Positions 6,209 to 13,397 of a stretch of 17,177 nucleotides of DNA are shown in pieces (positions within the stretch are counted from its first letter, which is position 1; each line of letters starts with the position of its first letter). Under the pieces are notes generated by a model. The model saw only the letters and a program-made list of their open reading frames with translations, did no database searches and was not told where the DNA came from. Source of the DNA: DATAFF01 sp044870245 (GTDB taxonomy: Bacteria; Pseudomonadota; Alphaproteobacteria; Rhizobiales; Aestuariivirgaceae); contig JBIOYR010000056.1 in the NCBI GenBank assembly GCA_044870245.1, forward strand, positions 1 to 17,177, read 5' to 3'. Made by a program: the position numbers and the translations under genes.

Positions 6209-8629
6209 ATGAAATCGCAGGCGCGTGTGGTCATTGTCGGCGGCGGCATCATGGGGGTCGGCCTGCTCTACCATCTGGTGGAGGAGGGCTGGAGCGATGT
6301 CGTGCTGGTCGAGAAGGGCGAGCTGACCTCGGGGTCGACCTGGCACGCCGCCGGCCAGTGCCCGCATTTCAACGGATCGCTCAACCTCACCAAGATGCAT
6401 GTCTATGGCACCGAGCTCTATCCGAGGCTCGAGGCGCTGACCGGGGTGGCGGTGTCGTGGCATGGCTGCGGCGGGGTGAGGCTCGCCTTCAGCGACGACG
6501 AGGTCGACTGGTTCAAATATGTCCACGGCCTGTCGCGGCTCGCCGGCTATGAGGCGGCGATCGTCGGGCCCAACGAGATCAAGACCTATCATCCGCTGGT
6601 CGAGACGCACGGGGTCAAGGCGGCCTATGTCACCTTCACCGACGGCCATGTCGCGCCGGCCGACGTCACCAATGCGATGGCGGCGGGGGCCCGTCGCGGC
6701 GGTGCTGCGATCTATCGCCGCTGCCGCGCCAGCGACATCCGCCGGCTGCCGTCGGGCGAATGGGAGGTCGTCACCGAGCGCGGCACCATCCGCTGCGAGC
6801 ATGTCGTCAATGCCGCCGGCTCCTATGCCGACGTAGTGGGGGCGTGGACCGGCCATACCGTGCCGATCGCCAATCTCCTCCACCATTATGTGATCACCGA
6901 GCCGCTGCAGGAGCTCATCGATCTCGACAAGGAGCTGCCGGTGCTGCGCGATCCCTCGTCGCATTGCTACATCCGCGAGGAGACCAACGGCGTGCTGGTC
7001 GGACCTTACGAGACGGCCGGGGCGCATCTGTGCTTCGACGGCGGCCCGCCGTCCTGGGATTTCGAATCGGAGCTGGTGCCGCCCGAGCTCGAGCGGCTGA
7101 TGCCGTGGCTCGAAAAGGCCGGCGAGCGGCTGCCGCTGTTCAACCGTGCCGGCCTCAAATCGGTGATCTCGGGCGCCATCACCCACACGCCCGATTCCAA
7201 TTTCCTGCTCGGCCCGGCCCATGGCGCGCCCGGCTATTGGATGGCCAATGGCGCATCGATCGGCATCTGCCAGGGCGCTGGCGCCGGCAAATATCTGGCG
7301 CAGTGGATGGTGCACGGCCAGGCCGAGATCAACATGCGCGAATTCGATCCGCGGCGGTTCGGTCGATGGGCGGCCGGCGATTATGCCAAGGTCACCGCCA
7401 TCGAGGACTATCACCACATGTATTATTGCTACCGGCCGGGCGAGCAGCATGCGGCGGGGCGGCCGGTGCGCAAGTCGAGCCTCTTCGAGCGGCTCGGTGC
7501 GGCGGGCGCGCAATATCAGCAGATCATGGGATGGGAGCGGCCGCGCTGGTACGACAAGAGCGGCGAGGGCGAGCGCTACTCGTTCCGCCGCAGCAACTGG
7601 TTCGAGGCGGTGCGCGAGGAGTGCCTGGCGGTGCGCAACGCGGTCGGGCTCATGGACCTGTCGAGCTTCGCCAAATATGAGCTCAAGGGCGAGGGCGCCC
7701 ATGCGGCGCTGTCGCGTCTTTGTGCCAACCGCATTCCGAACCGCGATGGCGGGATCGTCCTTGCCCACATGCTGACCGAATCCGGCTTCATCGAGAGCGA
7801 GCTCACCATCACGCGGCTCGCACCCGATCACTATTTTCTGCTGTCGGCCGCCACCGCCGAGCTCCAGGACGAGGATCTGCTGCGGCGAGGTCTGCCGGCA
7901 GATGGCAGCTCTACGCTTGCCAATGTCACCGAGGCCTATGGCACGCTGATCCTGGCCGGGCCGCGGTCTCGCGAGGTGCTTGCGGCCCTGAGCGAGGTCG
8001 ATCTCGCCAATGCCGCCTTCCCGTGGCTCACCGGCCGCATCATCACGGTCGTTGGGGTCGAGGACGTGCGGGCGCTGCGCATCAATTATGTCGGGGAGCT
8101 CGGCTATGAGCTCCATTGCCCGATGGCGGCGATGCCGAGCGTGTTCGACGCGCTGATGCGCGAGGGCGAGCGCCATGGCATCAGGCTGTTCGGCACCTAT
8201 GCGATGAACTCGCTGCGTATGGAGAAGGCCTATCGCGCCTGGGCGGGCGAGCTCACCAACGAGGTCACCATGATCGAGGGGGCGATGGAGCGGTTCGTCG
8301 ATCTCCGCAAGGATTTCATCGGCAAGGCTGCCACGCTCCAATCGAAGCAGGAAGGTCCGCGCATCCAGCTCGTCTATCTCACGGTCGACGCCAGCGACTC
8401 CGACTGCCGCGGCAACGAGCCCGTCTATCATGACGGCCGCCTCATCGGGATCACCACCGGCGGCGCCTTCGGCCATGCGGTCGGCAAGTCGCTCGCCTTC
8501 GCCTATGTCGAGCCGGCGCTCGCGACCAGCAGCGGTGAATTTGCCGTCGAGCTCTATGGCGAGCGCCATGCGGCGCGGATCATTCCGGAGCCGGCCTATG
8601 ATCCCGAGAATGCGCGGCTGAAGGGCTGA
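6209..8629 (+). CDS. FAD-dependent oxidoreductase-GcvT fusion (dimethylglycine/sarcosine dehydrogenase-like)
   Basis: The 806-residue protein joins an N-terminal DAO-type flavin domain to a C-terminal aminomethyltransferase (GcvT) domain. The FAD-binding fold opens with VVIVGGGIMGVG (7-18). The motif GSTWHAAGQ places H46 where dimethylglycine and sarcosine dehydrogenases carry covalently bound FAD. A linker (FAO_M-like) spans about 370-425. The GcvT region includes FGTYAMNSLRMEKAYRAWAG (about 661-680) and a C-terminal barrel up to about 800. Enzymes of this type oxidatively demethylate N-methylated amino acids and pass the one-carbon unit to tetrahydrofolate. The exact substrate cannot be read from sequence, and many GcvT-fused DAO proteins are uncharacterised. 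An EamA transporter gene begins 7 nt downstream. The upstream gap is occupied by the heptad repeat; a GGGAG about 12 nt before the ATG is a loose ribosome-binding site. Confidence 0.88.
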   Translation: MKSQARVVIVGGGIMGVGLLYHLVEEGWSDVVLVEKGELTSGSTWHAAGQCPHFNGSLNLTKMHVYGTELYPRLEALTGVAVSWHGCGGVRLAFSDDEVDWFKYVHGLSRLAGYEAAIVGPNEIKTYHPLVETHGVKAAYVTFTDGHVAPADVTNAMAAGARRGGAAIYRRCRASDIRRLPSGEWEVVTERGTIRCEHVVNAAGSYADVVGAWTGHTVPIANLLHHYVITEPLQELIDLDKELPVLRDPSSHCYIREETNGVLVGPYETAGAHLCFDGGPPSWDFESELVPPELERLMPWLEKAGERLPLFNRAGLKSVISGAITHTPDSNFLLGPAHGAPGYWMANGASIGICQGAGAGKYLAQWMVHGQAEINMREFDPRRFGRWAAGDYAKVTAIEDYHHMYYCYRPGEQHAAGRPVRKSSLFERLGAAGAQYQQIMGWERPRWYDKSGEGERYSFRRSNWFEAVREECLAVRNAVGLMDLSSFAKYELKGEGAHAALSRLCANRIPNRDGGIVLAHMLTESGFIESELTITRLAPDHYFLLSAATAELQDEDLLRRGLPADGSSTLANVTEAYGTLILAGPRSREVLAALSEVDLANAAFPWLTGRIITVVGVEDVRALRINYVGELGYELHCPMAAMPSVFDALMREGERHGIRLFGTYAMNSLRMEKAYRAWAGELTNEVTMIEGAMERFVDLRKDFIGKAATLQSKQEGPRIQLVYLTVDASDSDCRGNEPVYHDGRLIGITTGGAFGHAVGKSLAFAYVEPALATSSGEFAVELYGERHAARIIPEPAYDPENARLKG

Positions 8630-8636
8630 AGCGCCG

Positions 8637-9563
8637 ATGGTCAGCACGCCCATGGCCGATCACGATTCGGCATCCTCGCGCGCCTCGACGGGGATCTCGC
8701 TGATGCTGTTCGCGATGGCGATCCTGCCGATCATGGACGCCATCGGCAAGCATCTCGGCCAGCTCATGCCGGTGCTCCTCATCGTATGGGGCCGGATGGT
8801 GTTCTCGACGCTGTTCACCCTGCCGGCGGTGTTGATCCGCCATGGCGCAGGCGCCTCGATCACGCTGCAGCGCCCGGTGATACAGGTCACGCGCAGCGTG
8901 CTCATGGTGCTGTCCACCATGTCGTTCTTCAACGGCCTGCGCTTTCTGCCGATCGCCGACACGCTTGCCATCTTCTTCATCATGCCGCTGGTGGTGACCG
9001 CGCTGTCGCCGCTGGTGCTCGGCGAGCAGGTCGGGGTGCGTCGGTGGAGCGCGGTGGTGGTAGGGTTCATCGGTACACTGATCATCATCCGGCCGAGCTT
9101 TCACGGGGTGAATGTCGGGACGCTGTGGGCGCTGGCGGCCGGCCTGTCGATGGCGGTGTACATGCTGCTGACCCGCAAGATCGCCGGCTCGATCGATGCG
9201 CTCGTCAACAATTTCCAGAATACGTTGATCGGCGCCATGCTGGTCAGCTTCGCGCTGCCGGCGGTGTGGCAGCCGCCGGGGCTCGAGAATTGGGGTCTGT
9301 TGGCGGCGCTGGGGGCGGTTGCGGCGGTCGGCCATTATCTGATGGTCCGCGCCTATGATTTCGCCAGCGCCCCGACGCTCGCCCCGCTCGCCTATACCGA
9401 GATGATCTCGGCGGCGGTGATCGGCTATCTGGCATTCGGCGACTTCCCCGACCAGTGGACGATCCTCGGGGTCGCCATCCTCATCGGCTCGGCGGTCTAC
9501 ATCTCCTATCGCGAAAGCCGGCTCGGCCGCCCGCGCCAGGCGCGCGACACGGCGACGATGTGA
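8637..9563 (+). CDS. EamA-family (DMT superfamily) transporter
   Basis: This 308-residue integral membrane protein has about ten predicted transmembrane helices arranged as two EamA-like halves (roughly 18-150 and 160-295). Typical DMT features include the early helix with PIMDAIGKHLG, the RFLPIADTLAIFFIMPLVV stretch, LGEQVGVRRW before a helix with GFIGTLIIIRP, and the second-half LAPLAYTEMISAAVIGYLAFGD-like region. Such proteins export or import small metabolites; substrate cannot be assigned. It starts 7 nt after the flavoenzyme stop and is probably co-transcribed, suggesting a link to the same methylated compound, though EamA proteins are often promiscuous exporters. An internal ATG at 8652 is an alternative start. 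Its stop is only 3 bp from the convergent gene at 9567, leaving no room for a terminator. Confidence 0.87.
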   Translation: MVSTPMADHDSASSRASTGISLMLFAMAILPIMDAIGKHLGQLMPVLLIVWGRMVFSTLFTLPAVLIRHGAGASITLQRPVIQVTRSVLMVLSTMSFFNGLRFLPIADTLAIFFIMPLVVTALSPLVLGEQVGVRRWSAVVVGFIGTLIIIRPSFHGVNVGTLWALAAGLSMAVYMLLTRKIAGSIDALVNNFQNTLIGAMLVSFALPAVWQPPGLENWGLLAALGAVAAVGHYLMVRAYDFASAPTLAPLAYTEMISAAVIGYLAFGDFPDQWTILGVAILIGSAVYISYRESRLGRPRQARDTATM

Positions 9564-9566
9564 GTT

Positions 9567-10082
9567 TTACTGCACCCCGCCGAGAGCGAGCCGCATGCGG
9601 CGCTTCAGCACCAGCCACACCGCAATGGCGCCGAGCATCTTGGAGGCGGTCTCCATCGAGAAGGCGGCAGGGGTGAGGATGCCGATCATGTGCTGGAAGA
9701 CGATGGTGTCGAGCGGTGCCGACAAGGCCGACGACCACAGGATCCGCTCATGGAGCGGCCGTCTGGTGAAGGAATAGACCGCCCAGTCGGCCATCTCGGC
9801 GATGATGAAGGCGGTCACCGAAGCCAGCGCCACCGATGGATCGACGGTCGCCCAAGTGAGCAGGCCGCCAAGCGCGGTGGCGAGCAGCACGTAATGGCCG
9901 AGCTGGCGCTGCGCCAGGTCGCGCAGGATGAACACGAAGCCGACGACGATGTTGGCGAAAGTCCAGTCACCCCATGGTGTCGGCACCATCGGCAGGGTGA
10001 CGAACAGCCAGTTCACCAGGACGATGCTGGCGATGTAGGGAACGGTCCACCAGGGCAGGCGCCGCAGAAACGATCGCGCCAT
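9567..10082 (-). CDS. VUT/YhhQ-like transporter (putative queuosine-precursor type)
   Basis: This 171-residue protein has five or six hydrophobic segments. It carries the VUT/DUF165 hallmark NIVVGFVFILRDLAQRQLGH (about 44-63) and a later AEMADWAVYSFTRRP motif. Family members such as E. coli YhhQ import 7-deazaguanine precursors of queuosine; at about 220 residues these are longer, so this is a short member whose substrate is unproven. It lies 3 nt downstream of ndk on the same strand and is probably translated from the ndk transcript. A nucleotide kinase and a deazapurine-type transporter together would fit nucleotide metabolism, but the pairing may be only positional. Confidence 0.78.
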   Translation of the reverse strand: MARSFLRRLPWWTVPYIASIVLVNWLFVTLPMVPTPWGDWTFANIVVGFVFILRDLAQRQLGHYVLLATALGGLLTWATVDPSVALASVTAFIIAEMADWAVYSFTRRPLHERILWSSALSAPLDTIVFQHMIGILTPAAFSMETASKMLGAIAVWLVLKRRMRLALGGVQ

Positions 10083-10085
10083 CGA

Positions 10086-10508
10086 TCAGCCGATGATCTC
10101 GGCGGCGGTGAAGCACATGGCGATCTCGCTCTCGGCATTCTTGGCGCTGTCCGAGCCATGGACCGAATTGGCCTCGATCGACTGGGCGAATTCGCGCCGG
10201 ATGGTGTCGGGCTCGGCCTTGGCCGGATCGGTGGCGCCCATCACCTTGCGGTACTTCGCCACCGCATCCTCGCCCTCGAGCACCTGCAGCACGATCGGGC
10301 CCGACGACATGAAGGTGACGAGGTCGCGATAGAAGGGGCGCTCGCGATGAACGGCGTAGAATGCCTCGGCATCGGCCTTCGACCACAGCACCCGCTTCTG
10401 GGCGATGATGCGCAAGCCGGCATCCTCGATCATGGCGTTGATCCGCCCGGTGAGATTGCGCCTGGTCGCGTCCGGCTTGATGATCGACAGCGTGCGTTCG
10501 GCCGCCAT
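10086..10508 (-). CDS. ndk: Nucleoside diphosphate kinase
   Basis: The 140-residue enzyme transfers the gamma-phosphate of ATP to other nucleoside diphosphates through a phosphohistidine. The catalytic motif NSVHGSDS is intact with H117; the N-terminus TLSIIKPDA (6-14) and the ERPFY loop (56-60) are also typical, and the length matches the family. The reading frame is open upstream to 10583, but I place the start at the ATG at 10508. A GGGGGA Shine-Dalgarno sequence precedes it, the protein then begins exactly like other NDPKs, and the longer start would fall upstream of the promoter described below. The YhhQ-like gene follows after 3 nt. Confidence 0.95.
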   Translation of the reverse strand: MAAERTLSIIKPDATRRNLTGRINAMIEDAGLRIIAQKRVLWSKADAEAFYAVHRERPFYRDLVTFMSSGPIVLQVLEGEDAVAKYRKVMGATDPAKAEPDTIRREFAQSIEANSVHGSDSAKNAESEIAMCFTAAEIIG

Positions 10509-10536
10509 GTGGTCCCCCATCGAGATTGCGGGCGCC

Positions 10537-10565
10537 TTATAGCGAGGGTCTTGGCCATGAAGCAA
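10537..10565 (-). promoter_or_regulatory. Sigma-70 type promoter for ndk
   Basis: Read on the minus strand there is TTGCTT (10565-10560), a 17-nt spacer, and CTATAA (10542-10537). This is close to the alphaproteobacterial housekeeping pattern of TTGAC-like and CTATAT-like boxes. Transcription would begin near 10530, leaving a leader of about 20 nt before the ATG at 10508, enough for the GGGGGA ribosome-binding site. Confidence 0.55.
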
Positions 10566-10619
10566 GCGCCCGTCGCGAGACACGACGAGCGCCTGCCTTC
10601 CGGTCTGCCGTTGGACCGG

Positions 10620-10823
10620 TCAGTCGGTATTTTCGGTATCGCCGCCCGGAGCCCGGTCCGGCGAGCCGTCGGAGGCCGGATTGGCCTTGACGGTCTTGCG
10701 GTCGGTCACATGCTTGCTGCGCGACACCCGCCCATATTCGGTTTTGTCCTTGCCGGTGGTGCGCGCCTCGGCTTCCGCCGCCTTGACCGTTTGCGAGGGC
10801 TTGCGATCGGTCTTTCTGGTCAT
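10620..10823 (-). CDS. Small highly charged hypothetical protein
   Basis: This 67-residue protein is not recognised. It is hydrophilic, rich in Lys, Arg, Thr and Asp, with no cysteine, tryptophan or hydrophobic segment, and is likely disordered (for example TGKDKTEYGRVSRSKHVTDR in the middle). It starts 4 nt after the stop codon of the 25-residue membrane peptide gene and lacks a clear Shine-Dalgarno sequence of its own, so it may be translated by coupling. High-GC sequence easily leaves short frames open, so this could be spurious; the tight spacing is the main support. Confidence 0.5.
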   Translation of the reverse strand: MTRKTDRKPSQTVKAAEAEARTTGKDKTEYGRVSRSKHVTDRKTVKANPASDGSPDRAPGGDTENTD

Positions 10824-10827
10824 GGCG

Positions 10828-10905
10828 TCAGATCACGTGGAAGAGATAGAGCAGGATGATGATGGGGATCGGAATCCCCAGCAGCCAGAGAAGTGCGCCG
10901 CGCAT
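10828..10905 (-). CDS. 25-residue hydrophobic micropeptide
   Basis: A 25-codon gene is supported by an unusually good ribosome-binding site: GGAGGG, 7 nt before the ATG at 10905 on the minus strand. The product is essentially a single transmembrane helix: MRGALLWLLGIPIPIII, then four aliphatic or aromatic residues, ending FHVI. The GIPIPIII segment with two prolines is distinctive; I have an impression of similar tiny hydrophobic proteins in proteobacterial genomes but cannot confirm a family. The frame is open upstream to 11055, but that part has no comparable start signal and crosses the intergenic dyads. The 67-residue gene follows after 4 nt. The function is unknown; an inner-membrane location is likely. 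Confidence 0.62.
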   Translation of the reverse strand: MRGALLWLLGIPIPIIILLYLFHVI

Positions 10906-10980
10906 TTGGCAGCCCTCCAAGACGGGTCGAACTTGCGGGGCTAACGCGCGCCAAAGTCGGCGAGTTCCGTGTGCTGCAGA

Positions 10981-11021
10981 TCGGTTACAGATACAACCGA
11001 TTTTTGCCTCAATTGCGGCAA
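10981..11021. promoter_or_regulatory. Two adjacent inverted repeats upstream of the OmpA-family gene
   Basis: The first dyad, 10981-11000, is TCGGTT-N8-AACCGA, a perfect 6-bp inverted repeat. After 3 bases, the second (11004-11021) is TTGCC-x-CAATTG-x-GGCAA, symmetric in 16 of 18 positions. Both lie in the 149-bp gap between the minus-strand micropeptide gene and the plus-strand OmpA-family gene, 34-75 bases before its ATG, where a promoter is expected. A dimeric regulator could bind them. No consensus -35/-10 pair could be fixed with confidence. Confidence 0.4.
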
Positions 11022-11054
11022 TATATCCGGGCGATTGCAAGGAGGAGGAGACCA

Positions 11055-13397
11055 ATGTCGCGCGCTCTGATTGCCGGATTCACCATTGCTCTCTTGACAG
11101 CCAGCGCTCTTTCCGTGCTGCCGGCCAAGGCCGATGACGTGCTCCTGGCACAATCGGAAGGCGAGATCCAGGACCAGAATTCCCAGCAGGATCAAGGGAC
11201 TGGGGAAGAGCAGGAGAACAAGAAGAAAAAGCGCAAGCGCCAGCAGGAGCAGCAGCAACAGCAGGGTCAGCAGGAACAGCAGGGTCAGCAGGAGCAGCAG
11301 CAACAGCCGCAAGGGGCCGAGGACCAGGGCCAGGGACAGGGCGAGACCAAGAAGGAGCGGCGGCGTCGGCTTCAGCAGGAGCAACAGCAGCAGTTTGGCC
11401 AGCAGCCGCAGCTCGAGCAGCAGCAGGGGCAGGACCAGGGCGAGACCAAGCAGCAGCGCCGGCGCCGGCAGCAACAGGGTGCCGAGGACCAGGGCCAGCA
11501 ACAGCCGCAATTCGAACAGCAGCAGGGGCAGGAGCAGGGCGAGACCAAGCAGCAGCGGCGGCGGCGTCAGCAACAGCAACAGCAGCAGCAACAGCTTCAG
11601 GGTCAGCAGCAGGAACAACAGCAGCAGGGACAGCCGGAGCCGCAGCTCGGGGGTCAGCCGCAACAGCAACAGCAGCCGCAGCAGGCAAGGCCGAGCCAGC
11701 AGCCGGCGCCCGAGGGTGACCAGGCTGGCATGCGCGATGCCATGCGCTTGCTGAACGATCGCCGTCCCGCCAGATCCTTGAGCGATGCCGAGCTGCGTCG
11801 GCGCATTGCCGCCGGCCAGGCGCTGATCGGCAATCCGGGCCTGCGCGACAAGGTGCGCGGCCGCGTCCAGTCGCTCACCGCCGAGGCGCAGAACGAGCTT
11901 GCCAATCGCGGCGGTCAGGGCCAGGGCGTCGGTCAGGGCCAGGGTCAGGATCAGGGCGGCGGCCAGCAACAGGGCACTCTCGGCCAGGAGCAGGGCCAGA
12001 GCATGGGGCAGGGCAAGGGTGCTCGCCAGGACAGCAATCGCCAGCCTGGCATGCCGCAGGGCGGTCAGGACCAGGGCGGGCAACCGGGCGGCCAGCAGGG
12101 GGGCAGCGATCCCGGCCGCTATTTCTCAGACCGCCGGCCGGCTCAGACCTTGAACGATCGGGAGCTGCGCTACCGCATCCGAACCGGGCGCATGCTCATG
12201 CAGTCGGGGCAGGGCGAGCGCGGCCAGATCGAGGCGCGGCTCAACGAGGACAGCAGGGAGCTGCGCAACCGCCTGCAGGAGGTGAATGGCGGGGCGGTGC
12301 CCGGCGGCGCGCTCGACCAGCCCTCGGCGGCGGAGGGCGAGGCACGGCGGCTTCTGTCGGATCGCCGTTCGGCCAATAGCCTCGATGATCGGCAATTGCG
12401 CGACCGGGTTCAGCGCACACGCGGCGTGCTGGCCGCCGAGGGGCTGTCCAACGACATGTCCGAGCGGCTGCGCGATCGTCTGCGCGACGACCGCGACGCG
12501 TTGCGCAACCGGGTCGCCGAGCGCGAGGACCGCCAGCGCGATCGGCAATGGGGCGCCGACGAGGGTGACCAGGGGGGCTTCGACTATGGCGGCCGCGGCC
12601 GCTCGTTCGGTCGCGACGAGCTGACGCTTCGGCTCCTGCAGGACCGGCGTCCCTCGCAGGCGCTCAATGTGCGCCAGCTCAATCGCCGGATCGATGCCGC
12701 CCGCGTGGTGCTCGACGACCGCAATCTGCGTGGCCCCGACCGGTTCCGCATCGAGGATGGGCTGAGGTCCGACCGTCGCGAGCTCAGGATGCGCCTGATC
12801 GCCGGCCGCCGCGATCGCTATGACGAATATCGCCGCGAGGGCGGGCTCAACATCGTGATCCTGCCGGGGGCGCCGCCGCGGCCGCGGCCCAATATCGCCG
12901 CCGCCGAGGTCGATGACGAGATGATCGAGGAGCAGCTCATCGCGCCACCCACCCGCGCGATCGATCGCCGCTATTCGGTGGAGGAGATCCGCGAGCGCCC
13001 GGCCCTGCGCCAGACCATGCCGGGCGTCGAGATCGACACGATCCATTTCGGGTTCAACGAGGCGTTCGTCCGCGAGGAGGAGGTCGAGAACGTCGAACGG
13101 ATCGGCCGCATCCTCGAGAAGATCGTGATCGCCAATCCGGACGAGGTCTTCATGATCGAGGGCCACACCGATGCCGTCGGCAACGATCCCTACAATCTCG
13201 ACCTGTCGCAGCAGCGCGCCGACTCGGTGAAGCAGTCGCTGACCGAGTTCTTCAACATCGCGCCGCAGAATCTCGAGACCATCGGCTATGGCGAGCAGTT
13301 CCTCAAGATCCCGATCGAGGAGGAGGAGCCGGAGAACCGCCGGGTGACGGTGCGCCGGATCACGCCGCTGCTGGCCGGGCGGGGTGATTCGCAGTAG
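11055..13397 (+). CDS. Exported Gln-rich, four-repeat OmpA-family peptidoglycan-binding protein
   Basis: I start this 780-residue protein at the ATG at 11055, after a GGAGGAGGAG ribosome-binding site; it then begins with a signal peptide (1-26, ending LPAKA). Residues 35-220 are Gln-rich with basic clusters at 56-62, 99-105, 132-138 and 165-171. Four copies of a ~57-residue unit follow (about 229-285, 355-410, 430-487, 524-582), with pattern LLxDRRPxxxLxDxxLRxRI. A Gly/Gln linker (286-352) separates the first two. The C-terminal OmpA-like domain (about 655-775) has IEGHTDAVG and NLDLSQQRADSV; D706 and R721 keep the 15-residue spacing of the diaminopimelate-binding pair in Acinetobacter OmpA. 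It likely sits in the periplasm bound to peptidoglycan. There is no obvious beta-barrel. The TAG stop is in the first heptad of the repeat at 13391. Confidence 0.9.
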   Translation: MSRALIAGFTIALLTASALSVLPAKADDVLLAQSEGEIQDQNSQQDQGTGEEQENKKKKRKRQQEQQQQQGQQEQQGQQEQQQQPQGAEDQGQGQGETKKERRRRLQQEQQQQFGQQPQLEQQQGQDQGETKQQRRRRQQQGAEDQGQQQPQFEQQQGQEQGETKQQRRRRQQQQQQQQQLQGQQQEQQQQGQPEPQLGGQPQQQQQPQQARPSQQPAPEGDQAGMRDAMRLLNDRRPARSLSDAELRRRIAAGQALIGNPGLRDKVRGRVQSLTAEAQNELANRGGQGQGVGQGQGQDQGGGQQQGTLGQEQGQSMGQGKGARQDSNRQPGMPQGGQDQGGQPGGQQGGSDPGRYFSDRRPAQTLNDRELRYRIRTGRMLMQSGQGERGQIEARLNEDSRELRNRLQEVNGGAVPGGALDQPSAAEGEARRLLSDRRSANSLDDRQLRDRVQRTRGVLAAEGLSNDMSERLRDRLRDDRDALRNRVAEREDRQRDRQWGADEGDQGGFDYGGRGRSFGRDELTLRLLQDRRPSQALNVRQLNRRIDAARVVLDDRNLRGPDRFRIEDGLRSDRRELRMRLIAGRRDRYDEYRREGGLNIVILPGAPPRPRPNIAAAEVDDEMIEEQLIAPPTRAIDRRYSVEEIRERPALRQTMPGVEIDTIHFGFNEAFVREEEVENVERIGRILEKIVIANPDEVFMIEGHTDAVGNDPYNLDLSQQRADSVKQSLTEFFNIAPQNLETIGYGEQFLKIPIEEEEPENRRVTVRRITPLLAGRGDSQ
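11406..11603 (+). repeat. 99-bp in-frame tandem repeat in the Gln-rich region
   Basis: A 33-codon unit beginning CCGCAGCTCGAG at 11406 repeats from 11505. The encoded units start PQLEQQQGQDQGETKQQRRR and PQFEQQQGQEQGETKQQRRR, and differ at few residues before the second copy runs into poly-Gln. A partial, more diverged copy (QGQGETKKERRRR) precedes them. The in-frame period and CAG/CAA-rich content suggest expansion by slippage or unequal recombination, so the length may vary between strains. Confidence 0.75.

Noticed and set aside
6164..8653. 829-codon minus-strand frame opposite the flavoenzyme gene
   Set aside because: Antisense shadow; the plus-strand protein has intact FAD and GcvT motifs while the minus-strand translation is low-complexity Arg/Ala/Asp/His-rich.
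10509..10583. 25-residue N-terminal extension of ndk
   Set aside because: NDPK homologs begin at the later ATG, which has its own Shine-Dalgarno site, and the predicted promoter lies inside the extension.
10893..11054. Longer N-terminus (54 extra residues) for the OmpA-family protein
   Set aside because: It would place the signal peptide internally and translate through the operator-like dyads; the GGAGGAGGAG site fits the ATG at 11055.
10941..12083. Leucine-rich 380-codon minus-strand frame that looks like a membrane protein
   Set aside because: It is the reverse complement of CAG/CAA/GAG-rich codons (CTG/TTG/CTC); the poly-Leu is an artefact of the Gln-rich gene.
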